Positions 9,161 through 16,452 of a stretch of DNA of 64,000 bases are shown one piece after another. The notes under the pieces are model-generated. The model did not search any database, was not told the DNA's origin, and worked only from the letters and a program-made list of their open reading frames with translations. The stretch covers positions 62,001-126,000 of the forward strand of contig NZ_QXJP01000006.1 of NCBI RefSeq assembly GCF_004115085.1, read 5' to 3'. The DNA is from Longirhabdus pacifica (GTDB taxonomy: Bacteria; Bacillota; Bacilli; Paenibacillales; DSM-105158). The position numbers were made by a program, and so were the translations under genes. Position 1 is the first letter of the stretch. Each line of letters opens with the position of its first letter.

Positions 9161-9185
9161 GAACATAAGTTCTGAACATGTGTTC
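9161..9185 (-). promoter_or_regulatory. Two adjacent LexA (DinR) SOS boxes
   Basis: GAACATAAGTTC (9161-9172) and GAACATGTGTTC (9174-9185) both fit GAAC-N4-GTTC, the core of the Bacillus LexA operator CGAAC-N4-GTTCG; the outer C/G are replaced by A/T. They are separated by a single base and lie about 20-45 bases upstream of the polymerase start codon, where a repressor would block transcription. Confidence 0.85.
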
Positions 9186-9235
9186 TTATTATATGCAAGA
9201 ATAAGAAAATGATACAGTGGTAATTTATGAAAATA

Positions 9236-9358
9236 AATAAGTTGAATGAACTTGTTCAACCAACTTATTACCGCTAACCATAAGATGAAGAAATTTCAAT
9301 ATCAACCTTTACGGCTGGCAACTGAGGCGTAAACTTAGTTCTCAATATTTCTTCATTT
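9236..9358. repeat. 123-bp structured repeat, copy 1
   Basis: First of three near-identical head-to-tail units. Each begins AATAAGTTG and ends TTCTTCATTT. Each contains a hairpin (TAAGTTG..TGAAC..GTTCA..CAACTTA), an outer inverted pair ATGAAGAAAT/ATTTCTTCAT, and an inner pair TTTACG/CGTAAA. It is non-coding. Confidence 0.85.
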
Positions 9359-9481
9359 AATAAGTTGAATGAACTTGTTCAACCAACTTATTACCGCTAA
9401 CCATAAAATGAAGAAATTTCAATATCAACCTTTACGGCTGGCAACTGAGGCGTAAACTTAGTTCTCAGTATTTCTTCATTT
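9359..9481. repeat. 123-bp structured repeat, copy 2
   Basis: Second head-to-tail unit, same structure as copy 1. It differs at very few positions, for example CCATAAAATG for CCATAAGATG and CTCAGTATTT for CTCAATATTT. Confidence 0.85.
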
Positions 9482-9603
9482 AATAAGTTGATGAACTTGT
9501 TCAACCAACTTATTACCGCTAACCATAAGATGAAGAAATTTCAATATCAACCTTTACGGCTGGCAACTGAGGCGTAAACTTAGTTCTCAGTATTTCTTCA
9601 TTT
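9482..9603. repeat. 122-bp structured repeat, copy 3
   Basis: Third unit, one base shorter because GTTGAATGAAC is GTTGATGAAC in the first hairpin. It shares CTCAGTATTT with copy 2, so copies 2 and 3 appear the most recently related on that side. Diverged single copies of the same element lie at about 26770-26860 and 39236-39296. Confidence 0.85.
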
Positions 9604-9611
9604 TATATAAG

Positions 9612-9650
9612 CAATAAAAAGAGAGCACCCTTGTCATTCAAGTGCTCTCT
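9612..9650 (-). terminator. Terminator of aldo/keto reductase gene
   Basis: AGAGAGCAC (9620-9628) pairs with GTGCTCTCT (9642-9650). On the minus strand the hairpin is followed by TTTTTATTGC, as expected for an intrinsic terminator of the gene ending at 9693. Confidence 0.85.
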
Positions 9651-9692
9651 AATGACTTGCTATAACGAATGTAATATGAGGAAAGAGATGGT

Positions 9693-10622
9693 TTAAGCTT
9701 CGTCTTTGTCCCAAGCTTGGGGATGGTTCTCATTTGCGTATTGTGCCGCTTTCGCATTTGCAATAACTTGTTCTTTATTTTTGCAACCTGGAATGACAGA
9801 CGTTACTGCATCATGTTTTAGACACCAAGCAAGTGCCCAAGTAGACATATCCATCGTTTCGGGTACTTCAAATTGTTGTATTTGAGCTGCTTCAACCATT
9901 TTTTGCTGCAATTCCGCCTGATCTTTAACGGAACGAACGTCATTTTTAGCAAAGGTAGAACCAGGTTTATACTTACCACTGAGCAAACCACTAGCTAATG
10001 GAACTCTGGCCATTACGCCTAGATCATTGCTTTCGCAAAGTGGGAAAATGTCTTTCTCAGGACTACGGTCTAAGCGATTGTATACGACTTGGATCACTTT
10101 CGCCCCTACTTTTTCAGCTTGACTAGTTTGATACGTTTCGCTATTTGCTTTTAATGAAATCCCTAAGTGTTTAATCTTGCCTGCTTGTACTTGCTTGTCC
10201 AGCATGGTCCACAGATCATCATTATCGAATACTTCATCTGTTCCGGAGTGGAACTGGTATACATCTATGTAATCGGTTTGTAGCGCTTTAAGAGAGCCTT
10301 CCAATTGCTGCAAGACATCTTCTGGAGACCAATGCGTCGTTCGATCATAAAATCCGTGAAAGTGATGTCCGAATTTCGTAGCAACGACCCAATCTTCACG
10401 CTTTCTTTTTTGCAAATATCCGCCTATTAAAGATTCTGATAAATGGTCCCCATAGCATTCAGCAGTATCGATGAAATTAATGCCTACTGCTTGTGCTTGA
10501 TCCAATATACCGTCTACATCTTCTTGTGTGTAAGTAAGTCCCCATTCTCCGCCAAATTGCCATGTACCAATGCCTATTGTAGATACTTTTAGATTTGTTT
10601 TTCCTAGTTTGCGATAAATCAT
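9693..10622 (-). CDS. Aldo/keto reductase
   Basis: 309 residues, an NADPH-dependent (beta/alpha)8-barrel oxidoreductase. The catalytic tetrad is visible: Asp and Tyr in FIDTAECYGDHLSESLIG, Lys in VVATKFG and His in YQFHSG. The C-terminal coenzyme-binding segment (SVIPGCKNKEQVIANAKA) is also in place. Start is the ATG at 10622 after an AAGGAGG ribosome binding site. The gene is monocistronic with its own terminator. It resembles the general-stress/aldehyde-reducing AKRs of Bacillus (YhdN/IolS group); the physiological substrate is not evident. Confidence 0.93.
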   Translation of the reverse strand: MIYRKLGKTNLKVSTIGIGTWQFGGEWGLTYTQEDVDGILDQAQAVGINFIDTAECYGDHLSESLIGGYLQKRKREDWVVATKFGHHFHGFYDRTTHWSPEDVLQQLEGSLKALQTDYIDVYQFHSGTDEVFDNDDLWTMLDKQVQAGKIKHLGISLKANSETYQTSQAEKVGAKVIQVVYNRLDRSPEKDIFPLCESNDLGVMARVPLASGLLSGKYKPGSTFAKNDVRSVKDQAELQQKMVEAAQIQQFEVPETMDMSTWALAWCLKHDAVTSVIPGCKNKEQVIANAKAAQYANENHPQAWDKDEA

Positions 10623-10889
10623 CTGGAAACCTCCTTGTCTTTATATTATATATAATTTTTTTTTCCCATTGTAAACACTACTTTCCTTGAGTATAGTATA
10701 CGACATTTTTTATTCTACGTGGTGTTACAACTTCTATATCATGTCAGATGATGGTGCATAACATTTTGCGAGGTGAGTCTATTTTTTGTAGTAAAACCTT
10801 TGATGTACAATGGTTTTTCTTGTTGTAGTTGGTGGGTGTGATCTTTTATTTTTACTTTCTGGTCTGTATATTTCATGATTCATTTGTGA

Positions 10890-11036
10890 TATAATATAGA
10901 TGAAAAAGAAAACATAAAAACCACAAGTGCTGATAACACTTGTGGTGGAGTAGCAATAGATGCCCATATGGGCAAGGCTCAAGTTGAACTAAAAAGTAAG
11001 CTGCTTCGTTTGGGAACGGGGGCAGCTTACTTTTTT
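10890..11036 (+). ncRNA. Candidate antitoxin RNA of a par-like locus
   Basis: An extended -10 (TGATATAAT, with TATAAT at 10890-10895) would start an RNA near 10902 that ends at the shared terminator at 10991-11035, about 135 nt. It contains a stable hairpin (ACCACAAGTG/CACTTGTGGT, 10920-10946) and a palindrome around 10960-10973. It has no convincing open reading frame. Its 5' end copies AGATGAAAAAGAAAA (10898-10912), which recurs as a direct repeat at 11126-11140 inside the leader of the convergent transcript. Because the transcripts run in opposite directions, the two RNAs are complementary there. This is the layout of RNA II in Fst/par-type modules. Confidence 0.5.
10991..11035. terminator. 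Shared bidirectional terminator
   Basis: AAAAAGTAAGCTGC (10991-11004) and GCAGCTTACTTTTT (11022-11035) form a perfect 14-bp stem with a 17-nt loop and T-tracts on both strands. Converging transcripts from 10902 and about 11183 would both end here, so their 3' ends overlap. The stop codon of the small minus-strand ORF lies inside the stem. Confidence 0.8.
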
Positions 11037-11098
11037 GTCGTACACTCAATGAATAATTCGCCTAATCCTTTAATAACAAGTCTTAGTCTTATTTTCAT
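11027..11098 (-). CDS. 23-residue peptide, candidate type I toxin
   Basis: ATG at 11098 with an ideal ribosome binding site AAAGGAGGTG eight bases upstream, encoding MKIRLRLVIKGLGELFIECTTKK and stopping at 11027 within the shared terminator. The peptide has a basic N-terminus, an amphipathic/hydrophobic middle and a lysine tail. It is shorter than Fst (about 33 residues) and I do not recognise its sequence. A leader hairpin (TTTCTTTTTC/GAAAAAGAAA) abuts the ribosome binding site and includes the repeat complementary to the opposing RNA, so translation could be blocked by that RNA. The transcript probably starts near 11183 from an extended -10 (TGATATAAT, TATAAT at 11195-11190). Toxicity is inferred from architecture only. 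Confidence 0.5.
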   Translation of the reverse strand: MKIRLRLVIKGLGELFIECTTKK

Positions 11099-11637
11099 CG
11101 TGGCAACACCTCCTTTCTTTTTCGAAGATGAAAAAGAAAAAATAGGTGAGCCTTGCCCCCGTGAGCCGTACTATTGTACTCTTATCTCTATTATATCATG
11201 AAACCCTTGGTGCATCTAGCTTTTCAGCGTTTAATGTTATTTTATTTGATTTCATTTGCATATTTTGTGTTATTTAAATCCCTTGAGGAGTTAGTATAAA
11301 TTTCATAAATTTTGCTGACTTATATTCACGAATATTACTATCCAGTAATCGCTTTATTTCCATTTTATTGTAAAGTATTCAGTGGAAAATTAACTGTATT
11401 ATCGCTTTTCTTTTCCGCAGCTGTGCTTGGTTCATGAAGAAACATTATAAGAATGCGGTCATGGTTTTTGTTTTGCTTTTGTGCCATGTCCTTTTTAGAA
11501 AATATTTTCTTGGGATAAGTGGATGGTACTTCTTCGGTGTTTCAAAAAAATAAATATCTAAAATAATGTAAAAAACAGTTGCCTTTGTATTCGAAACGTG
11601 ATATATTAATTTTTGTCGCAATAATGATAAGTGTTAA
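11099..11637. other. Gap: leader of small ORF, then tRNA promoter
   Basis: The left part is the 5' leader and promoter of the 23-codon ORF. TGAGCCTTGCCC at 11147-11158 is a perfect 12-bp inverted partner of GGGCAAGGCTCA at 10970-10981. From about 11210 to 11570 I find no gene, repeat or structure. The tRNA promoter stands at the right end. Confidence 0.5.
11579..11607 (+). promoter_or_regulatory. SigA-type promoter of the tRNA pair
   Basis: TTGCCT (11579-11584), a 17-base spacer, then TATATT (11602-11607), ending 30 bases before the first tRNA. It is a good match to the housekeeping consensus. Confidence 0.7.
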
Positions 11638-11714
11638 CGGGACGTAGCTCAGCTTGGTAGAGCACTTGGTTTGGGACCAAGGGGTCGCATGTTCAAATCG
11701 TGTCGTCCCGACCA
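11638..11714 (+). tRNA. tRNA-Pro (UGG)
   Basis: Seven-base acceptor stem CGGGACG/CGTCCCG, D-arm with AGCTCAG-TTGGTAGAGC, anticodon loop TTTGGGA in stem CTTGG/CCAAG giving anticodon TGG, T-arm with GTTCAAATC, and an encoded CCA end. 77 nt, normal cloverleaf. Confidence 0.97.
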
Positions 11715-11728
11715 TTAATTTTATATTC

Positions 11729-11802
11729 GCGGGTGTAGTTCAATGGTAGAACTCCAGCCTTCCAAGCTGGTAGCGTGGGTTCGATTCCCATCACCCGCTC
11801 CA
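11729..11802 (+). tRNA. tRNA-Gly (UCC)
   Basis: Acceptor stem GCGGGTG/CACCCGC, anticodon stem CCAGC/GCTGG with loop CTTCCAA giving anticodon TCC, T-loop GTTCGATTC, encoded CCA. 74 nt; 14 bases after the tRNA-Pro, so probably co-transcribed. Confidence 0.97.
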
Positions 11803-11819
11803 TATACAACCATCAGCAG

Positions 11820-11843
11820 CAGCTTTGTAGAAGCTGTTTTTTT
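11820..11843 (+). terminator. Terminator of the tRNA unit
   Basis: CAGCTT (11820-11825) and AAGCTG (11831-11836) form a short hairpin followed by seven T residues. Confidence 0.75.
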
Positions 11844-11944
11844 GTGCTGTTTTTTAACATTTCACTTCTCAGTACAGCATTACCAATAGAGCCTTATTTT
11901 CAAAAGTTGAGTCAAGCACATCATTCCGTTTATCACAGCTAGTA

Positions 11945-11953
11945 CATAAGTTA
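11945..11953 (+). promoter_or_regulatory. Sporulation-type -10 element
   Basis: CATAAGTTA fits CATA-N3-TA, the -10 consensus shared by the mother-cell sigma factors SigE and SigK. It would start transcription near 11960, between the unused ATG at 11955 and the ribosome binding site at 11973-11979. The -35 is not clear. Confidence 0.45.
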
Positions 11954-11987
11954 TATGGAAGATAGTTTTAAGAAAGGAGTGTTGTGC

Positions 11988-12407
11988 TTGAGTATGAGAA
12001 GATTTAGAAGAGCATACTGCTATGTGTATAGTTTAAGAACTCAATTTAAAAGAAAAGGTGCAGCGGTATCGTTTGAGAAAAGTGGCCCTTGTTTCAACTT
12101 TTGCAGAGGATTTAATTGCCTCACAGCAAAAGTGGATGGAGTATATAAAATAACGTATAACACAACGAGTCGAGCTGCAAATAGCAGAAATAAAGCAAGG
12201 TACAAAGTTACGGTTAACGGTAAAACGGTTCCAGGCTCAACGTATGCTACATTTTTAGATAATGATCCACTTATTAATTATTCTGGTCAAGTGGTGGTAA
12301 AGCTAAAGCGAGGAGATGTAGTGAAGTTAATTAATGTAGCAGGAGTAACGCTAACAAAAAATAAAAAAGGCGATGTCACAGCTTCCTTAGCCATTAATAA
12401 GCTTTAA
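11988..12407 (+). CDS. BclA C-terminal-domain-like protein
   Basis: About 139 residues. A short basic, Cys-containing N-terminal segment (to about residue 45) is followed by a compact beta-rich domain: GVYKITYNTTSRA, YKVTVNGKTVPGSTYATF, NYSGQVVVKLKRGDVVKLINVAG. This strand pattern is that of the C1q/TNF-like trimeric domain at the C-terminus of BclA-type exosporium proteins and related spore-surface proteins. There is no collagen-like GXT region. Start is TTG at 11988, eight bases after AAAGGAG; the ATG at 11955 has no such site. With a SigE/SigK-like -10 just upstream, a role on the spore surface is a reasonable inference. Confidence 0.62.
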   Translation: MSMRRFRRAYCYVYSLRTQFKRKGAAVSFEKSGPCFNFCRGFNCLTAKVDGVYKITYNTTSRAANSRNKARYKVTVNGKTVPGSTYATFLDNDPLINYSGQVVVKLKRGDVVKLINVAGVTLTKNKKGDVTASLAINKL

Positions 12408-12534
12408 CGTCATTTTTTCTTCATAAGTGTAACGATCACCACAACACACTTGCATCTTTATCTTGTATTCCATATAATAATGCTAAATGCGAATATAGTG
12501 AAATGCGATGATGAAGATAAGTAAATAACGACGA

Positions 12535-12765
12535 CTATGCAGGGAGGAGCTGCCCTGAGACTGCGAGCAGCTCTATAGTGCAACTATTGAAATTCACTTC
12601 GGAGCAGACTTTTGAACGCTTTATCTATGGAATATGATGAGGGTAAAGAAAGTAAGAAGTTCCGGTGAAACCGTTACGTGAATGAAGTGAGATAGGTAAT
12701 CTATACCTATCTAATTAGGGTGGTACCACGACTCTTTCGTCCCTACAGACGGAGGAGTTTTTTTG
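12535..12765 (+). promoter_or_regulatory. T-box riboswitch (phenylalanine)
   Basis: The T-box core AGGGTGGTACCACG is at 12717-12730. It is followed by the terminator CTCTTTCGTC/GACGGAGGAG with a T-run ending at about 12764. Upstream lie the Stem I hairpins, including the AGAACTTCCGGTG-like region before the antiterminator. A TTC occurs near 12591-12605, suitable as a Phe specifier codon. The position directly ahead of pheS makes tRNA-Phe the ligand: uncharged tRNA-Phe pairs with the specifier and the T-box, stabilises the antiterminator and lets pheST be transcribed. Confidence 0.93.
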
Positions 12766-12843
12766 ATGGGGAAAATAGTAACAAATAGCAAAGCAAGCGC
12801 AGACGTTTTAGCAGAGCTAGAACACACAGGTAATTCATTTTAG
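12766..12843 (+). CDS. Possible 25-residue ORF in the pheS leader
   Basis: ATG at 12766 preceded at seven bases by GGAGGAG, which is itself the 3' arm of the T-box terminator. The reading frame runs 25 codons (MGKIVTNSK..., ending TGNSF) to a stop at 12843. If real, its ribosome binding site would be hidden in the terminator and free only in the antiterminated transcript. It may equally be fortuitous. Confidence 0.25.
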   Translation: MGKIVTNSKASADVLAELEHTGNSF

Positions 12844-12871
12844 TTGGAAAATCATTAGGAGGGATTAGGTA

Positions 12872-13906
12872 ATGAAAGATAAGTTGTTGTCGTTGCAGCA
12901 AGAGGCACTGGATACATTGCATCAATCAACGTCACTATCTGAGTTGAATGATTTGCGTATTAAATATCTAGGCAAAAAAGGACCTATTACGGAAGTATTA
13001 CGCGGGATGGGAAGTTTGTCTGCGGAAGAAAGACCGATCATAGGGCAAGTGGCAAATGAAGTTAGAGCAGCGATAAGCGAAGCTATTCAACAAAAGCAGG
13101 AAAAGTTAGAAAAAGAAGAAACAGACAGAAAACTACAGGTAGAAAAAATAGATGTAACACTTCCTGGACGTCCTTCAGAAAAAGGCTCCATTCATCCACT
13201 GACGAAAATTATTCAAGAAATGGAAGATATCTTTTTAGGTATGGGCTTTCAAGTTGCAGAAGGTCCAGAAGTGGAAACCGATTACTATAACTTTGAAGCG
13301 TTAAATATTCATAAAAATCATCCAGCAAGAGATATGCAGGATACATTTTATATTACCGATGACTTATTACTGCGCACGCATACTTCATCCGTTCAAATTC
13401 GTACGATGCAAAACATGAAGGGAGAAGTGCCAGTTAAAATTATTTGTCCGGGAAGAGTATATCGACGTGACGACGACGATGCGACGCATTCCCATATGTT
13501 TACGCAAATAGAGGGACTCGTGATCGATAAGCATATTCGAATGAGTGACTTGAAAGGGACATTGCTGCAATTTGTAAAAGAAATGTTTGGCAATGATACA
13601 GAAATTCGACTTCGCCCTTCTTTCTTCCCGTTCACAGAACCGAGTGCGGAAGTCGATGTGTCTTGTACGGTATGTAAAGGGAAAGGCTGCAGAGTATGTA
13701 AACAAACAGGATGGATTGAAATACTAGGTAGCGGCATGGTGCATCCTAAAGTGCTGGAGATGTCTGGATACGATCCGAAAGAGTATTCTGGATTTGCCTT
13801 CGGTACAGGAGTAGAACGGATTGCCATGTTAAAGTACGGTATCGAAGATATTCGTCATTTCTTTACGAACGACCTACGTTTCTTAAAACAATTTGCCCAT
13901 ATTTAA
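12872..13906 (+). CDS. pheS: Phenylalanyl-tRNA synthetase alpha subunit
   Basis: 344 residues, the usual bacterial length. The N-terminal helical arm (to about residue 85) contacts tRNA. The class II catalytic domain follows with motif 2 ([28 protein letters not shown]) and motif 3 ([24 protein letters not shown]), and the insert [28 protein letters not shown] is characteristic. It charges tRNA-Phe as an alpha2-beta2 tetramer with PheT. The ribosome binding site is AGGAGGGA before ATG at 12872. It is co-transcribed with pheT under the T-box. Confidence 0.98.
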   Translation: MKDKLLSLQQEALDTLHQSTSLSELNDLRIKYLGKKGPITEVLRGMGSLSAEERPIIGQVANEVRAAISEAIQQKQEKLEKEETDRKLQVEKIDVTLPGRPSEKGSIHPLTKIIQEMEDIFLGMGFQVAEGPEVETDYYNFEALNIHKNHPARDMQDTFYITDDLLLRTHTSSVQIRTMQNMKGEVPVKIICPGRVYRRDDDDATHSHMFTQIEGLVIDKHIRMSDLKGTLLQFVKEMFGNDTEIRLRPSFFPFTEPSAEVDVSCTVCKGKGCRVCKQTGWIEILGSGMVHPKVLEMSGYDPKEYSGFAFGTGVERIAMLKYGIEDIRHFFTNDLRFLKQFAHI

Positions 13907-13929
13907 TATAGATAGAGGATGTGAATACG

Positions 13930-16356
13930 ATGAAAGTGTCATACGAGTGGTTACAAAATTATATCGACTTGTCAGGATATGATGCAAGTCAAATAGGAGA
14001 AATATTAACACGCAGCGGTGTGGAAATCGATATTGTAGAAGAGCGAAATCAAGGTATACGTGGTGTCGTTGTCGGATACGTAAAAAAGAAAGAAAAGCAT
14101 CCAGATGCTGATAAGCTGAACGTGTGTACGGTAGACGTTGGCGAAACAGAAGATTTGCAAATCGTATGCGGCGCTAAAAACGTAGATGCAGGACAGAAAG
14201 TGCCTGTAGCGTTAGTAGGTAGCGTACTTCCGGGTAATTTTAAAATTAAAAAAGCAAAACTGCGCGGTGTACCTTCGCATGGTATGATTTGTTCTGCGAA
14301 AGAGCTCGGTATCGATAGCAAACTGTTATCCAAAGAAAAGCAAGATGGAATTCTCGTGCTTCCAGAAGAAGCGGAAATCGGTAGTGATATGATTGCATAT
14401 CTCGGACTTTCCGATGAAATATTAGAATTGGATCTAACGCCTAATCGAGCGGATTGTTTAAGTATGCGCGGTGTCGCATATGAAGTTTCAGCGAACATTG
14501 GAAGAGAAGTAACATTACCAGACGTAGATAACGTAACAGAAGATGCAGATACAGTGGCAAGTGAGCATGTTAAAGTGAACATCGAAGCCGATGACTGTGA
14601 GCACTACAGTGCACGTTATATCAAAGATATTACGATTCAAGATTCACCACAGTGGTTGCAAAACAGACTGATGGCAGCAGGGGTACGCCCGATTAATAAT
14701 ATAGTGGATATTACGAATTATGTGATGCTCGAATATGGTCAACCTCTACATGCGTTTGATGCCGATCAAGTGGATCAAGGTGAAATTATCGTGCGTCGTG
14801 CACATGATGATGAGCAAATCACGACGCTAGATGAACAAGAGCGTGTATTAGATAGCAGCATGCTGCTCATTACAGACCGTAAACAACCGCTAGCAATTGC
14901 TGGGGTAATGGGAGGCAGCAGCTCCGAAGTGTCCTCCACAACGAAAAATGTCATATTAGAATCGGCTATTTTCAGTGGTAGCTCCGTTCGACAAACATCA
15001 CGTAAATTAGGGCTGCGTTCCGAATCCAGTTTACGCTTTGAAAAAGAAATTGATCGTGGTATCGTCAATAAAGCGGTAAACCGTGCAGCGGAACTCATCC
15101 GTCAGTATGCAGGAGGAGTCGTTGCAACTGGAATCGTAGAGCAAATAACGAAAGAAACAAAAGAATCCATCATTACCATTTCTTTAAGCAAAATAAATGA
15201 ATACATCGGTTCCACCATTACGATAGATGAAGTAAAGCAAATACTAGCTAAACTTCAATTCACATATGAAGAAGAAAATGCCGAGTTTAACATTACGATC
15301 CCTACCCGCCGAGGAGATATCCAACTTGATGTGGATGTGATCGAAGAAATTGCTCGTATTTATGGCTATGACCATATCCCAACAACGTTAATGGAAGGGA
15401 AAACGACACCAGGAGCGCTAACGAAACAACAAAAAATTCGTAGAGCTATCGTCCAGTCGCTAAGTGGAAGTGGTCTGTATGAGGTGATCAACTATACACT
15501 TGTAGAACCTTCATCCCTGAAGCTATTGCACGCGTTTGACGAAGGTTTACATCCTATTCAGCTTGCTATGCCGATGAGTGAGGAAAGAAGCGTACTCAGA
15601 ACAAGTATTGCTCCACAACTCATTCAAACGGCAACGTATAACCGTAATCGTAACAATCATGATCTAGCTATGTTTGAAATGGGCAGTGTGTACCGCACAG
15701 AGGAGCAAAAACTTACGACTTTGCCTACTGAGAAGCCGATGTTAGCTGTATTGTTAAGCGGGAACAAGCAAACGGTCAATTGGGCGCAAAAACCAATGCC
15801 AGTGGATTTCTATGATCTAAAAGGGTTGACGGAGCAGCTATTTGACTACTTAGGAATAACGAGACAGATACAATACAAAACTGCGAATCTCAAAGGATTC
15901 CATCCGGGAAGAACGGCAGAAATATGCTTGGACGGAAACGTGATCGGATATATGGGACAATTGCATCCAGCATTGCAAAAAGAGCAGGATCTTGATGCAA
16001 CATATGTGATGGAACTAGAGCTGCAACCTCTATATGAAGCTGCGCATTTCCATATCGACTACACACCGTTACCGAAATATCCTTCTATGCAGCGCGACAT
16101 GGCGCTATTAGTAGACGAAGCATTAGAAGGAAATAAACTCGTTGCAGCAATTAAACAAAGTGCGGGAGATTTATTGCAGCACGTGAATGTATTTGATGTT
16201 TACACGGGTAGTCATTTGCCAGAAGGAAAGAAAAGTATCGCTATCGCGCTAACGTATTTAGACTATGAAAAAACCTTAACAGACGAAGTAGTGTCTGCTG
16301 CGCACCAAAAAGTCATAGCCCATTTGCAGAAGGAATTCAACGCAGAATTAAGGTAA
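13930..16356 (+). CDS. pheT: Phenylalanyl-tRNA synthetase beta subunit
   Basis: About 808 residues. In order: the first domain, an EMAP-like tRNA-binding OB domain (residues about 40-150, with VCGAKNVDAGQKVPVALVG), the B3/B4 editing domain (about 210-390, DLTPNRADCLSMRG onwards and HAFDADQV), B5, the catalytic-like core and the C-terminal anticodon-binding ferredoxin-like domain (about 710-808, YPSMQRDMALLVDE). It completes the alpha2-beta2 enzyme and edits mischarged Tyr-tRNA-Phe. The ATG at 13930 fits the ribosome binding site GAGGAT better than the in-frame GTG at 13921. Confidence 0.98.
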   Translation: MKVSYEWLQNYIDLSGYDASQIGEILTRSGVEIDIVEERNQGIRGVVVGYVKKKEKHPDADKLNVCTVDVGETEDLQIVCGAKNVDAGQKVPVALVGSVLPGNFKIKKAKLRGVPSHGMICSAKELGIDSKLLSKEKQDGILVLPEEAEIGSDMIAYLGLSDEILELDLTPNRADCLSMRGVAYEVSANIGREVTLPDVDNVTEDADTVASEHVKVNIEADDCEHYSARYIKDITIQDSPQWLQNRLMAAGVRPINNIVDITNYVMLEYGQPLHAFDADQVDQGEIIVRRAHDDEQITTLDEQERVLDSSMLLITDRKQPLAIAGVMGGSSSEVSSTTKNVILESAIFSGSSVRQTSRKLGLRSESSLRFEKEIDRGIVNKAVNRAAELIRQYAGGVVATGIVEQITKETKESIITISLSKINEYIGSTITIDEVKQILAKLQFTYEEENAEFNITIPTRRGDIQLDVDVIEEIARIYGYDHIPTTLMEGKTTPGALTKQQKIRRAIVQSLSGSGLYEVINYTLVEPSSLKLLHAFDEGLHPIQLAMPMSEERSVLRTSIAPQLIQTATYNRNRNNHDLAMFEMGSVYRTEEQKLTTLPTEKPMLAVLLSGNKQTVNWAQKPMPVDFYDLKGLTEQLFDYLGITRQIQYKTANLKGFHPGRTAEICLDGNVIGYMGQLHPALQKEQDLDATYVMELELQPLYEAAHFHIDYTPLPKYPSMQRDMALLVDEALEGNKLVAAIKQSAGDLLQHVNVFDVYTGSHLPEGKKSIAIALTYLDYEKTLTDEVVSAAHQKVIAHLQKEFNAELR

Positions 16357-16381
16357 TATGACCATATAGGAGCAGGAAAAT

Positions 16382-16420
16382 AGATCGTTCTCATCGAATT
16401 ATGTTATGATGAGAACGATG
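16382..16420 (+). promoter_or_regulatory. 12-bp inverted repeat between pheT and zapA
   Basis: ATCGTTCTCATC (16383-16394) and GATGAGAACGAT (16409-16420) are perfect inverted arms. There is no T-run, so this is not an ordinary terminator. TATGAT at 16405-16410 overlaps the right arm and could be a -10 for zapA, making the structure a possible operator. Confidence 0.4.
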
Positions 16421-16452
16421 ATCCTGCATCTATGGGAAGGGGGATAACATCA

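Larger units (their letters stand above)
12408..12871 (+). promoter_or_regulatory. Leader region of pheST
   Basis: This gap holds the T-box riboswitch (listed separately) and, after its terminator, a small possible ORF (12766-12843) and the pheS ribosome binding site AGGAGG near 12859. The promoter must lie upstream of about 12530; TATAATAATG near 12474 is a candidate -10. Confidence 0.6.

Noticed and set aside
9236..9603. Possible CRISPR array or coding repeat
   Set aside because: The three units are almost identical along their full 123 bases with no spacers, and they carry stops in all frames.
10779..11201. ORFs of 67 and 77 codons across the convergent small-RNA locus
   Set aside because: They run through the terminator stem and both promoters and have no ribosome binding sites; the 23-codon frame is the only one with good initiation signals.
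16382..16420. Terminator of pheST
   Set aside because: The hairpin is strong but has no T-run on either strand, so it is listed as a regulatory inverted repeat.
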